Shown here in pieces: positions 9,743 to 18,566 of a DNA stretch of 51,409 bases (position 1 is its first letter; each line of letters starts with the position of its first letter). A program made the position numbers and the translations under genes. The notes beneath the pieces were generated by a model. The model saw only the letters and a list, made by a program, of their open reading frames with translations, was not told where the DNA came from and searched no databases. Source of the DNA: Lachnospiraceae bacterium AM48-27BH. Its GTDB lineage: Bacteria > Bacillota > Clostridia > Lachnospirales > Lachnospiraceae. The stretch is from NCBI GenBank assembly GCA_003478355.1, contig QUFC01000031.1, positions 1-51,409 on the forward strand. Reading direction: 5' to 3'.

Positions 9743-10573
9743 ATGAAAAAAATACAGATTCATAAAGTGATTTTTACGATCATCCTCTATGGAATCGGTT
9801 TTACCATGCTGACTCCTTTACTATGGATGATTTCCACATCCTTTAAACCGGAAAATGAGGTATTCCAGTTCCCGATCCGGTGGATTCCGGAGCATAGCGT
9901 GGGCTTTGATAACTATAAGGAAGTGTGGGGAGAACAGTATAACTTTGGGATGTATTATTTAAACAGCATTAAAGTGACTGTGATCTCTACTGCTCTTCAG
10001 ATTCTGGTATCTGCGCTGGGAGCTTATGGATTCACGAAGATCAAATGGAAGGGCAGAGATCAGTTGTTCCTGATCTATCTGGCAACCATGATGATCCCGC
10101 CGCAGGTTATGATCGTCAGCCGTTTCGTGATCATGCAGAAAATGGGACTTTACAACACCCACATGGGAATTATTTTAATGACCATGTTCAGTCTGTATGG
10201 TGTATTCCTTCTCAGACAGGCCATGATGGGAATTCCAGATTCCCTTTGTGAATCAGCCAAGATCGATGGAGCCGGTCATCTGCGGATCTTTTTCCAGATT
10301 GTATTTCCGCTGATCAAACCGTCTATCGCGACTCTGGCGGTGCTGAAATTTGTATGGACCTGGAATGATTACCAGACACCATTGATCTTTTTAAGCAACC
10401 GTATGTTATTTACCATTCAGCTGGGAATGAAATTATTTGCGTCTGAGTCGGGAAGTATCTATTCCCTGACTATGGCGGCAGCCGTATCCGCTACGCTGCC
10501 ATTGATCCTTCTGTTCCTTTGCGGACAGCGGTATATCATTGAAGGAATCGCTTCTGGAGCAGTAAAGGGCTAA
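9743..10573 (+). CDS. Carbohydrate ABC transporter permease (MalG/UgpE type)
   Basis: The 276-aa protein is the second permease of the importer, with about six helices and an EAA-type loop beginning near residue 170 (ESAKIDGAGH). The ATG at 9743 follows a strong AGGAGG site and comes 13 bp after the first permease stop. An upstream in-frame start at 9677 would overlap that gene and has no comparable site. Confidence 0.93.
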   Translation: MKKIQIHKVIFTIILYGIGFTMLTPLLWMISTSFKPENEVFQFPIRWIPEHSVGFDNYKEVWGEQYNFGMYYLNSIKVTVISTALQILVSALGAYGFTKIKWKGRDQLFLIYLATMMIPPQVMIVSRFVIMQKMGLYNTHMGIILMTMFSLYGVFLLRQAMMGIPDSLCESAKIDGAGHLRIFFQIVFPLIKPSIATLAVLKFVWTWNDYQTPLIFLSNRMLFTIQLGMKLFASESGSIYSLTMAAAVSATLPLILLFLCGQRYIIEGIASGAVKG

Positions 10574-10587
10574 GAGCTGATCGATGG

Positions 10588-10642
10588 ACAGGCAATTTCC
10601 AATGAATTTTTGCCCGCGACTGTGAAAGAACTGAATCATTAC
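10588..10642 (+). repeat. Degenerate right half of repeat family A
   Basis: GGCAATTTCCAATGAATTTTTGC followed by a CTGAATCATTAC-type end aligns with the right half of the complete family A copy at 28410-28542. It lies between the permease and binding-protein genes. Several mismatches in the terminal repeat show decay. Confidence 0.6.
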
Positions 10643-10676
10643 AAAAAAAATTATATTTGCGAAAGGAGAAGGTATT

Positions 10677-12068
10677 ATGAGAAAAATGAGAAGAGGGCTT
10701 AGTCTGGTGATGGCATCTGTCATGGCAGCATCTTTGGCAGGATGTTCCGGTGGGGGAAAAACGGAGACATCTGCAGCTGCAGCGGAGACTAAGGCAGCAG
10801 AAACAACTGCTGAAGCCGGAACAACACAGGGGGCTGAGGATAATCAGGAGGAAATTACGCTTCGTTTTGTCAGCTGGCAGACCAATCATGACGCAGGAAA
10901 TCAGAAGGTTGCTGAGGCTTATAAGAAGCTGCATCCAAACGTAACCGTACAGTTTGATTATGTAGGAGACATGAACAGCAGCGATTACCTGACCAAGACA
11001 GATATTATGCTGATGGGTGGTGAACCGATCGATATTCTGATGACAGCCAACTACGCCCAGTATACAGTACGTGCCATGTCTGGTTCCTATCTGCCACTGG
11101 ATGATTTCATGAAAGAAGAAGGAATCACGGCAGAAGATGCTTATAATGTTATTTTAAAGGTCAATGATCAGACTTATGGTATTCCTGGAGAAATGAAGTA
11201 CAATCTGGTCTTGATCAATAAAAATATGCTGGACGAGGCTGGACTGGAGGTTCCTGCGCTGGATTGGACCTGGGATGACTATCATGAGTATGCCAAGAAG
11301 CTGACCAGCGGAAGCGGAGCAGACACCAAATACGGTTCCTATTTCCATTCCTGGGGCAACTGCAACTTATGGGGAATCAGCAGCAGTAAGGATGGAAGCA
11401 CTTATTTTAATGATGATGAGACATTAACCTTTGATAATCCTGATTTTGCTAAATTTTTACAGATGCGTTATGACATGGAAAATGTAGATCATTGCTCTAC
11501 ACCGCTGGCAGATGTAAAGGCTCTGAACATGAACTACCGTGATCAGTTCTTTAATGGAAATATTGCAATGCTCCCGATGGGAACTTTCATGCTCAGCGAT
11601 ATCGGCAATGAAAAATATTCACCTGATTTTGTGACTACATTTGCCCGCCAGCCATTATGGGACAAAGACGGAAAACATTACAATGTAGCAGGTGCAACTA
11701 TGTTCGCAATTGCGAAAACATCTGAGCATCCAAAGGAAGCATATGATTTCCTGCGTTTCTGGACTACAGAAGGTGTGAACTTAAAGGGAATGTTCATTTC
11801 CAATGAAAAAGGCGCAAGCAAGATGGACAGCGTAAACCAGATCATCAATGGATTTAAGGATAAAGTAGATGTAGAAGCCCTGACTAAAGTGATGGAAGAT
11901 CCTGACTGGGTTGACAGTTTCGAGACTTACACACCTGAGTATCAGAGTGAGATCGACAGCATTCTGACAGAAGAGACAGACAAATATCTCCTTGGTTCCC
12001 AGTCCTTAGACGATACCATTAAGAATCTGATGGATCGTGGAAATGAAGTGATTGAAGAAAACAAATAA
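10677..12068 (+). CDS. Extracellular solute-binding lipoprotein of the sugar ABC importer
   Basis: The 463-aa lipoprotein has a basic N-terminus, hydrophobic core and lipobox LAGC with lipidated Cys23, then an Ala/Thr/Glu-rich spacer and a family 1 solute-binding fold (TLRFVSW-like first strand, ending in NLMDRGNEVI). It would capture an oligosaccharide outside the cell and deliver it to the two upstream permeases. The ATG follows GAAAGGAG. It is separated from the permease by a decayed repeat, so it could have additional regulation. The Trp- and Tyr-rich middle suits a carbohydrate ligand. Confidence 0.93.
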   Translation: MRKMRRGLSLVMASVMAASLAGCSGGGKTETSAAAAETKAAETTAEAGTTQGAEDNQEEITLRFVSWQTNHDAGNQKVAEAYKKLHPNVTVQFDYVGDMNSSDYLTKTDIMLMGGEPIDILMTANYAQYTVRAMSGSYLPLDDFMKEEGITAEDAYNVILKVNDQTYGIPGEMKYNLVLINKNMLDEAGLEVPALDWTWDDYHEYAKKLTSGSGADTKYGSYFHSWGNCNLWGISSSKDGSTYFNDDETLTFDNPDFAKFLQMRYDMENVDHCSTPLADVKALNMNYRDQFFNGNIAMLPMGTFMLSDIGNEKYSPDFVTTFARQPLWDKDGKHYNVAGATMFAIAKTSEHPKEAYDFLRFWTTEGVNLKGMFISNEKGASKMDSVNQIINGFKDKVDVEALTKVMEDPDWVDSFETYTPEYQSEIDSILTEETDKYLLGSQSLDDTIKNLMDRGNEVIEENK

Positions 12069-12070
12069 AG

Positions 12071-12110
12071 ATTCAACAGGTCTGCGTCATTACTGCACTG
12101 ACCGTAAGAA
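12071..12110 (+). repeat. Degenerate left half of repeat family A
   Basis: ATTCAACAGGTCTGCG and CTGACCGTAAGAA match the left half of the complete copies at 44704 and 51241. The element stops after the first hairpin and the right half is absent here. Confidence 0.55.
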
Positions 12111-12126
12111 AGAATAAGCGGTTAAT

Positions 12127-12167
12127 CAAAAGGTTCCAGCCACTAAAAAAGCGGCTGGAACCTTTTG
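12127..12167 (+). terminator. Intrinsic terminator after the ABC operon
   Basis: A perfect 15-bp stem pairs 12127-12141 with 12153-12167 around an A-rich loop. The arm ends in TTTTG. It lies between the converging binding-protein and MATE genes and can serve both strands. Confidence 0.8.
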
Positions 12168-12215
12168 TTATGTGCTGCAGCTATAGCAGTTTGTGTGCCT
12201 GGTTGGTAGAAATGA

Positions 12216-13586
12216 TCAGTGATTGCTTTCTTCCATTCGTTTTAATTCCGGCAAAATCGTAACCAGCATCGTGATAAAACACAAGCTTCCGCCCACCACA
12301 TTGGACACCGGTTCTGCTATAAATACGCCGTTGGTTCCCATGTGAAGCCCGTAAGGCAGGAAATAGGTCAGCGGAACTACGATAAATACCTTTCTTAACA
12401 GGGAGAAGAAAATCGCCTGGTTCTTTTTATTCAGGGACTTGAATATAATCTGTCCAATATACTGAAGATCCATGAAAATAAAAGCTGCAAAGTATAGTTT
12501 CAGTGCCGGAACAGCATCTGCCTGAAGAACCGGATCGGAACTGAAAATACCGATGAGAAATTCAGGAACTAAAAGAATAGCGCCCCAGGCAATAGCAGAG
12601 TACGCCAGAACCAGAAGAGTCATGACCAGGATTGCTTTTTTCACCCGTTTTGGTTTGCGGGCTCCGTAGTTAAAACTGAGGATCGGAGAGGAACCTTCTG
12701 TCAAAGAATGAAGAGGTGTCTCGATAATCTGACGGACACTGGACACGATCGTCATAACGGAAACGTATAGATCGCCGCCAGTAACAGCCAGTACGTTGTT
12801 GCAGCAGATGGTAACCAGGCTGTTGGTCAGCTGCATGATAAATCCGGCAGTACCAAGGCTGACAATATTTTTCAACAGAGTCAGGGAATCAGCCAGTTCC
12901 CGGAATTTTAAGAGTTTTACCCTGTATTCCGCTTTATTATGTAAAAAGTTCACAACAAAAGCTGCGGATAAAAATTGGGATAAAATCGTAGCAATGGCAG
13001 CGCCTTTGATTCCGAAACCGAATACAAAAATAAAAATCGGATCCAGAATCAGATTCGTAACAGCGCCGAGGGCAACCGACAACATACCTACGGTGGAATA
13101 TCCCTGTGAATTGATGAAAGGATTCATTCCAGTTGCGATCATAGAAGCAACCGTACCGAGGAGATAGATCATCATATAAGGATATGCATAAGGCAACGCC
13201 TCATTAGATGCGCCAAAGATCCGCAAAATCGGACGGGCAAAGATAAGGCCAAAGAGCATCAGCATAACTGCGCAGCAGCACAGCATGGTAAAGGAGGTGT
13301 TCATGATCTGACTGGCTTCCTCGCGGTCACCTTTCCCCCTTGCGATTGAAAAAAGCGGCGCACCGCCGGTTCCAAAAAGGTTGCTGAATGCTGTGATGAT
13401 GACAATAACCGGAAAACATAAGCCGACTGCGCCAAGAGCAGTTGTTCCAACATCTGGGATTCTGGCGATATAGATCCGGTCTACCACATTGTAAAGCAGG
13501 TTAAAAATCTGTGCCACCAGCATAGGCAATGCGGCATTTAAGATATTGCTGGTGACGGTGCCGTGTTCAAAATCAATCTGTTTCAT
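12216..13586 (-). CDS. MATE-family multidrug/cation antiporter
   Basis: The 456-aa protein has twelve hydrophobic segments and the MATE N-terminus (ILNAALPMLVAQIFNLLYNVVDRIYI). It would export organic cations or drugs using an ion gradient. I place the start at the ATG at 13586 with AAAGGA upstream. This ATG lies inside the last codons of a 40-codon remnant ORF (13573-13695), so its translation may be coupled to that ORF. It converges on the ABC operon and is divergent from the GTPase operon. Confidence 0.93.
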   Translation of the reverse strand: MKQIDFEHGTVTSNILNAALPMLVAQIFNLLYNVVDRIYIARIPDVGTTALGAVGLCFPVIVIITAFSNLFGTGGAPLFSIARGKGDREEASQIMNTSFTMLCCCAVMLMLFGLIFARPILRIFGASNEALPYAYPYMMIYLLGTVASMIATGMNPFINSQGYSTVGMLSVALGAVTNLILDPIFIFVFGFGIKGAAIATILSQFLSAAFVVNFLHNKAEYRVKLLKFRELADSLTLLKNIVSLGTAGFIMQLTNSLVTICCNNVLAVTGGDLYVSVMTIVSSVRQIIETPLHSLTEGSSPILSFNYGARKPKRVKKAILVMTLLVLAYSAIAWGAILLVPEFLIGIFSSDPVLQADAVPALKLYFAAFIFMDLQYIGQIIFKSLNKKNQAIFFSLLRKVFIVVPLTYFLPYGLHMGTNGVFIAEPVSNVVGGSLCFITMLVTILPELKRMEESNH

Positions 13587-13695
13587 AGGGTTTCGTCCTT
13601 TCACGGATTAGTTTCATTTTATCCACATAGTAGTATCCGTTCTGTCGGATTTCCGAAAAATCGGAGACGCCGACGGGAATATTTAAGGTTGGCAT
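13573..13695 (-). pseudogene. N-terminal remnant of an AAA-ATPase-like (DUF1703-type) protein
   Basis: This 40-codon ORF begins with a strong AAAGGAGG site. Its first 28 residues (PTLNIPVGVSDFSEI, then NGYYYVDK) are the characteristic start of AAA-ATPase-like/PD-(D/E)XK proteins, the family of the full-length gene at 24787. After that the homology ends and the frame runs into the MATE start. I read it as what remains after a deletion joined the head of such a gene to the MATE gene. The retained ribosome site may now serve the transporter. Confidence 0.65.
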
Positions 13696-13780
13696 GCGAA
13701 TACCTCCTTTTGGGTGGGGGGATAGGAATATGATAGCATGGGGAAAAAGAAATGACAAGACGGGAGAAAAATATGAAAAG

Positions 13781-13812
13781 TGACAGAATATGTCATAGTG
13801 TGGGTGTATAAT
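13781..13812 (+). promoter_or_regulatory. Promoter and palindromic operator of the GTPase/HerA operon
   Basis: TGACA-GAATA-TGTCA (13781-13795) is followed after exactly 11 nt by TATAAT (13807-13812). The palindrome takes the place of the -35 box. The same arrangement occurs upstream of the WYL regulator (24140 to 24109, minus strand) and at 26460-26491. Confidence 0.7.
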
Positions 13813-13857
13813 AATAAAAAAGTCAAATCAGATTGTATAATGCGGAGGTAGGATATT

Positions 13858-15183
13858 TTGGACTTAACTATGTTGGAAACATCGCAGATGCTGAAAGAGC
13901 ATCCTTTGTTAGGGGAAAAAAGCAGCTATAAGCAGAAATATCTGAATGTTCTGGAGTATTTTCAGAAAAAATATGCTGCAAATGATCTTTGGGCTAAACA
14001 GACTTTTCGGATGTATGTAAAAACCTTTCTAGGGGATGAGAAAGCCTATCAGCAGGGGGATTTTAATAACAGTAAAAGGCAGGTGTTGTCTACAAAATTC
14101 AGGCCATTTAAGTTTTTTTCCTATCGCTATTGCCTAATTTTTGATTGCATTTTTATTTGTGCATATGGTGAAAAAGAGAAAAGTAAAAAAATATTTAACG
14201 AATTAGCATCTATGTATAATGACCGGTATAAAAAGAAAATAAAACGGGTTTATGATTCCCTCTATGATCCAAAGGTTTCTGTGTCTAATATAAGTCAGAT
14301 CAGATATTTGAAATCTTGTTGGGACGCAAATTACAGTTATGTGAAACAGAAGCCGATTCGTGTTCTCGTTACTGCTAACATGAGCGCAGGTAAATCCACA
14401 CTTTTAAACGCACTTGTTGGGAAAAAAGTAAATAAAACGCAGAATGACGCGTGTACCGCTAAGATCCACAGGATTGTTAATAAGCCATATGAAGATGGAT
14501 TCAATTATGAATGGGATCATCTGCTGGAATTAGATGCAGACGATAAAACTTTGATGGAAGACAACGTGGACAATCATAGTTCTGAAATTACGGTAGGTAC
14601 TTATTTTAGAACAATTGGCGAATCATCAAAAAGAGTCTGGTTTGTTGATACGCCAGGCGTGAATTCGTCTCAAGATATGGAACATAAACAGATTGCCGAA
14701 GAAACAATTTGTGAAACAGATGCAGATCTGTTGATCTACTTATTAAATGGTGAGAACATAGGAACAGATGATGATAGAAAGCACTTATTATTTATTCTGG
14801 AACATTATCATGGAAAAATTCTGTTTGTTGTAAATAAACTGGATCGTTTTCGGAAGAAGGAAGATTCAGTGGAACGGACATTACAGACAGTGATATCTGA
14901 TTTGACTAATATCGGATTTAAAAATCCGGAGGTTGTTCCGGTATCATCCTATGGAGCTTATCTTGCGAAGAAAATCATTTTTAAGGAAACTCTGGATGAA
15001 GATGAACAGGATGAATATGACAGTATGGCAAGAAAAATGAAAAAGCCAGAATATCAGTTAGATGTTTATTATCCTGAAACGGTCAGAGAAACTGTGAAGG
15101 TTGATGAGGATGATGAAGCCCAGCAGTTGTTATTGCATTCCGGTTTGTTACATTTAGAAAAAATTATATACAATATGAGGTGA
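13858..15183 (+). CDS. Dynamin-like GTPase, first of a tandem pair
   Basis: The 441-aa protein has a helical N-terminus (about 1-160) and a dynamin-type GTPase domain. G1 is ANMSAGKST at about 173-181. G3 is DTPG at 264-267, followed by the dynamin-like NSSQDMEH. G4 is NKLD at 326-329. A conserved Thr follows the P-loop in CTAKI. Such GTPases remodel membranes or act in anti-phage defence (for example the LeoA/LeoBC dynamins). The proposed start is TTG at 13858, because GGAGG lies 10 nt upstream and the next ATG is too far. The C-terminus is short for a self-sufficient dynamin, which suggests it works with the larger GTPase 4 bp downstream. Confidence 0.85.
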   Translation: MDLTMLETSQMLKEHPLLGEKSSYKQKYLNVLEYFQKKYAANDLWAKQTFRMYVKTFLGDEKAYQQGDFNNSKRQVLSTKFRPFKFFSYRYCLIFDCIFICAYGEKEKSKKIFNELASMYNDRYKKKIKRVYDSLYDPKVSVSNISQIRYLKSCWDANYSYVKQKPIRVLVTANMSAGKSTLLNALVGKKVNKTQNDACTAKIHRIVNKPYEDGFNYEWDHLLELDADDKTLMEDNVDNHSSEITVGTYFRTIGESSKRVWFVDTPGVNSSQDMEHKQIAEETICETDADLLIYLLNGENIGTDDDRKHLLFILEHYHGKILFVVNKLDRFRKKEDSVERTLQTVISDLTNIGFKNPEVVPVSSYGAYLAKKIIFKETLDEDEQDEYDSMARKMKKPEYQLDVYYPETVRETVKVDEDDEAQQLLLHSGLLHLEKIIYNMR

Positions 15184-15187
15184 ACAT

Positions 15188-17452
15188 ATGAGAGAGATTT
15201 TTATTAAGTACAATCCATATCGTTTAGAAACAGAGATTACCGTTGATGGAGAGGTGCCGAAACAAAATAGCCGGCTGCACTTTGTAGACCGTCGTCTTCA
15301 AGAGTGGATCGAGGAGTTACCGAAGATACTTTTTGAGGAATGCAGTAGCCGTGAGTTTCAGATCACATTCCAGGGGACAACGTTGGATTATGAAGATGTG
15401 GAAGCGATGACACGTGAAGCTATTAAGGATGGCTTCCGGATTGAATTGAAACACATCCCGGCCAAAGAGGTTAAAGATAAAGAGGCTGAGATTGACGCAA
15501 TTTTTTATGAAATTCAGGAGGGTCCATTTGATGAGTTAAAGCAGCCAGATGTAATCAAGGCTTTTAAGATGGCAAAAAGCAGTGATTTTGAGGTGAATGT
15601 TGTTGCAACCATGAGCGCTGGAAAGTCTACGTTGATTAACTCATTACTTGGACAGAAGCTTATGCCTGCAAAGCAGGAGGCATGTACGGCTACCATTACA
15701 GAAATAAAAGACAATGATGCAGATCATTTTACGGCAATGGTTTATGATATAGATGGTAATCTCATTCAGACCCAGCCAGAACTTACATTCGAGATTATGG
15801 ATACCTTAAACAGCAATCCGGCAGTTTCTAAAATCCATGCGGAAGGCAATATTCCGTTCGTCACAGCAGACGATGTTTCTCTAGTGCTTGCGGATACTCC
15901 TGGACCCAATAATTCAAGGGATCCAGAGCATAAAGCAGCCACTTACCGTATGTTGTCAGAATCCTCAAAAACGGTTGTATTATATATTTTAAATGCAACT
16001 CAGCTTGCAGTAAATGATGATTATAACCTATTAAGCCATGTGGCAGAAAGCATGAAGGTGGGAGGAAAACAGTCTCGGGATCGTTTCATTTTCGTGATCA
16101 ATAAGCTGGATGATTTCAAAAAGGGAGAGGACAGCATTGAGGCTGCGATCACAAAGGTGCGGGATTATCTGCATGACAATGGAATTGACAACGCAAATAT
16201 TTACCCGGCTTCCGCCCTTACGGCACTGAATATCCGGACGATTCTGGCAGAAAGTGATGATGACGATGATGATGAAGTATATGAGGCAAAGGGAAAAGTA
16301 AGGAAATTTAATCGGAATCCAGAGATGTACTTTGAGAATTTTGCACCGCTTACTCCGTCTGTTCGTGGAGAAATCGCTAATCAGCTGGCGGATGCAAGAG
16401 CAAATCACGATGCCTGCAAGGAGGCGCTGATTCATTGCGGCATCATTCCAATCGAACTGGCAATCAGGATGTATGTCCAGAAATACGCAAAAACGGCCAA
16501 GATCAAGAACATTGTGGATACTTTTTCCAAGCGTCTTGAGAGTGCAAAATCTTTTGAGGTAACAAAACAGGAGATCACTGAGAACCAGGATAAGCAGAAG
16601 GAGATTCTTGCTCATATTGCGGAGATTAAGAAAAAACTTGCCAGTGGTGAAGAGGCAAAACGTTTCAAGCAAAGAATTGAACAGATTAATTACGATCGTG
16701 AAATCGTAAAGATGAAAGACGAGGTTATTATGGCTGCGCAAAAGAAAATTACAGCACAGCTTTCTGCCAGTGATACGAAGATGACTACACGGGAGGCAGA
16801 GGAACTTTGCAGACAGTTTGCCAGATTTGCGGATAATCTTCAGGCAGAGATCCAAGTAAAACTTGAAAACTTAATCACCAATCATGTACATAAAAGTGCA
16901 AATGATTTGCTTGAAGAGTATAAGAGAAAGCTTTCCGAACTTGCTCAGGAAGTCAATGTAGGAAATGTAGTAATCAATCCATTTCAGCTGATGAATGGGG
17001 AGATTTCAACAGATGCTTCAGCACTTGTTGATAATTTGAAGGAAACCAAACGTGTTAAAGTGGATACGGTCTGGGTTAAAAACACAGATAAAAAGTGGTA
17101 TAAACCGTGGACATGGTTCCAGGAAAGTGGGCATTATAAAGATGTTTATGAGAACCAGGAATATGTAGATGGAACAAAACTTGCCCAGGCTTTCTTTGCA
17201 CCAGTACAGCAGCAGTTATATGAGAATGGTCAGAGTGCGGTTGAATATGCAAAAGAACAAACAGCACTGCTTAAACGGGAATTTTCTAAAAAGTTTGCCG
17301 AACTTGATGCTATATTAATACAGAAGTTAAAAGAAATGGAAGAGTGTGCGAAGGACAGTCAGGACATTGAGTGTAGAATCCAGGAATCTCAGGCAAAGCT
17401 GAAATGGCTTGAGGATATCCAGAACAGAATAAAAGAAATATTAGATATTTAG
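15188..17452 (+). CDS. Dynamin-like GTPase with long coiled-coil stalk, second of the pair
   Basis: The 754-aa protein has an N-terminal domain of about 110 residues, then a dynamin-type GTPase: P-loop ATMSAGKST near 140-148, DTPG near 236 and NKLD near 305. A helical region from about 400 to 650 contains charged coiled coil, and a WYKPWTWF aromatic segment follows, which may contact membrane. A terminal coiled coil ends the protein. The ribosome site GAGGTG precedes the ATG at 15188. The P-loop and CTATIT segments resemble those of the upstream protein, but the flanking domains differ, so the pair could form a hetero-oligomer as in two-protein bacterial dynamin systems. Confidence 0.85.
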   Translation: MREIFIKYNPYRLETEITVDGEVPKQNSRLHFVDRRLQEWIEELPKILFEECSSREFQITFQGTTLDYEDVEAMTREAIKDGFRIELKHIPAKEVKDKEAEIDAIFYEIQEGPFDELKQPDVIKAFKMAKSSDFEVNVVATMSAGKSTLINSLLGQKLMPAKQEACTATITEIKDNDADHFTAMVYDIDGNLIQTQPELTFEIMDTLNSNPAVSKIHAEGNIPFVTADDVSLVLADTPGPNNSRDPEHKAATYRMLSESSKTVVLYILNATQLAVNDDYNLLSHVAESMKVGGKQSRDRFIFVINKLDDFKKGEDSIEAAITKVRDYLHDNGIDNANIYPASALTALNIRTILAESDDDDDDEVYEAKGKVRKFNRNPEMYFENFAPLTPSVRGEIANQLADARANHDACKEALIHCGIIPIELAIRMYVQKYAKTAKIKNIVDTFSKRLESAKSFEVTKQEITENQDKQKEILAHIAEIKKKLASGEEAKRFKQRIEQINYDREIVKMKDEVIMAAQKKITAQLSASDTKMTTREAEELCRQFARFADNLQAEIQVKLENLITNHVHKSANDLLEEYKRKLSELAQEVNVGNVVINPFQLMNGEISTDASALVDNLKETKRVKVDTVWVKNTDKKWYKPWTWFQESGHYKDVYENQEYVDGTKLAQAFFAPVQQQLYENGQSAVEYAKEQTALLKREFSKKFAELDAILIQKLKEMEECAKDSQDIECRIQESQAKLKWLEDIQNRIKEILDI

Positions 17453-17464
17453 TGAGGTTATTGT

Positions 17465-18043
17465 ATGATATCTCCAGAATTTGAGAAAGCAGTAATGGCA
17501 GGTAATTTGCTTCTTACCAGAATTATGCTGAAGGATTCGATGTTGCTTGATCCAACATTCTGTCAGTTTAAGGAAATGCTTTCATATGCAAAAAGCTATT
17601 TTCCGAATTTGTTTGTTCCGTTTGATGGAGAGATGCTTGAAACCAATGAGACACTATGGAATCGTGCTGTAATGGATCAGGAATTGACATTGCTGGTTAC
17701 CAATTTTTCAGAAGTAAGAGTGAATCATCTAAAAAAAGTGGTTGCAAAGGTACTGGCGGAGAAGGCGGATAGTATTAGAAGAAAACGTCTACAAGGAAAT
17801 ACCCAAGAACAAAGCAGAAAACAAACAGAAACAAGAATGGGGATTGGAAATAAATCTAAGGAAGAAAAAAAGGCTATCCGTATTGGAGAATTAAAAAAGA
17901 TTAAAGCACAGATAACAGAAATAAATCGTGCTCTCGATTGTGTGAACAAAAAAGGAGCATGGAATCTGTCAGATGTTGACAAAATGGAGCAGATTGCAAA
18001 TGAAATTTTGAAGGCAGCGAAGAAGTATAAGGAGAATAAATAA
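17465..18043 (+). CDS. Small operon protein A: shared N-terminal domain plus charged tail
   Basis: I do not recognise this 192-aa protein by name. Its first about 100 residues (RIMLKDSMLLDPT, then QFKEM) are clearly paralogous to the next gene. The C-terminal half differs: a Lys/Glu/Gln-rich, probably coiled-coil tail with no hydrophobic segment. It starts 12 bp after the large GTPase. A soluble adaptor for the GTPases is a reasonable guess from position only. Confidence 0.75.
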   Translation: MISPEFEKAVMAGNLLLTRIMLKDSMLLDPTFCQFKEMLSYAKSYFPNLFVPFDGEMLETNETLWNRAVMDQELTLLVTNFSEVRVNHLKKVVAKVLAEKADSIRRKRLQGNTQEQSRKQTETRMGIGNKSKEEKKAIRIGELKKIKAQITEINRALDCVNKKGAWNLSDVDKMEQIANEILKAAKKYKENK

Positions 18044-18059
18044 GTAGGAGGAATCAGGT

Positions 18060-18566
18060 ATGGCAATAACAAATGAATTTGTAGAAGCAGTACAATCAGA
18101 AAATATCATGCGTGTGCGTATTATGCTGAAAGATAGTCTTTTACTGGATCCAACCTCAGGACAGTTTCAGGAAATGGAACAGTATGCGATGAAACAGTTG
18201 GGGAACATTTACACAGAACATGACGGTGAAAAACTGAATTTTGATGTTACTTCATGGAATGAGGATTATTTAAACCAGCAAATGGTCGCTGTGATCGGTT
18301 GCTTTTCCAAAGAGCGGGTGGAACTTTTAAAGAGCATGGTTCGTTTCCTCTATAAAGAAAAAGCAGATAAGATCCGTAAGGAAACAAGCGAGGCTCATGT
18401 ACAGAGCCATATCACCCGGAAACAAGTGGGGGGTGGAGTATCAGCTGCTGGTGTTGTGTTAACTGCAGCAGGTATTTGCACTTCTCATACATTCATTACT
18501 ATTGGAGGTGTGGCCGCTGTCGCTGTTGGAATTATTTTGATTGTCAGCGATAAGGAGGGTGCTTAA
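18060..18566 (+). CDS. Small operon protein B: shared N-terminal domain plus membrane hairpin
   Basis: The 168-aa product repeats the domain of the preceding gene (RIMLKDSLLLDPT, QFQEM, EKADKIR). It ends in two hydrophobic Gly/Ala-rich segments (about 122-142 and 145-162) that would form a membrane hairpin. A strong AGGAGG site precedes the ATG. The stop overlaps the next start by one base (TAATG), indicating translational coupling to the ATPase. The function is unknown; it is likely the membrane-bound partner of the soluble paralogue. Confidence 0.78.
   Translation: MAITNEFVEAVQSENIMRVRIMLKDSLLLDPTSGQFQEMEQYAMKQLGNIYTEHDGEKLNFDVTSWNEDYLNQQMVAVIGCFSKERVELLKSMVRFLYKEKADKIRKETSEAHVQSHITRKQVGGGVSAAGVVLTAAGICTSHTFITIGGVAAVAVGIILIVSDKEGA

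Noticed and set aside
10588..12110. Insertion of the binding-protein gene into a single repeat A element
   Set aside because: The halves are in the wrong order (right half first, left half second), so they cannot be one element split by an insertion.
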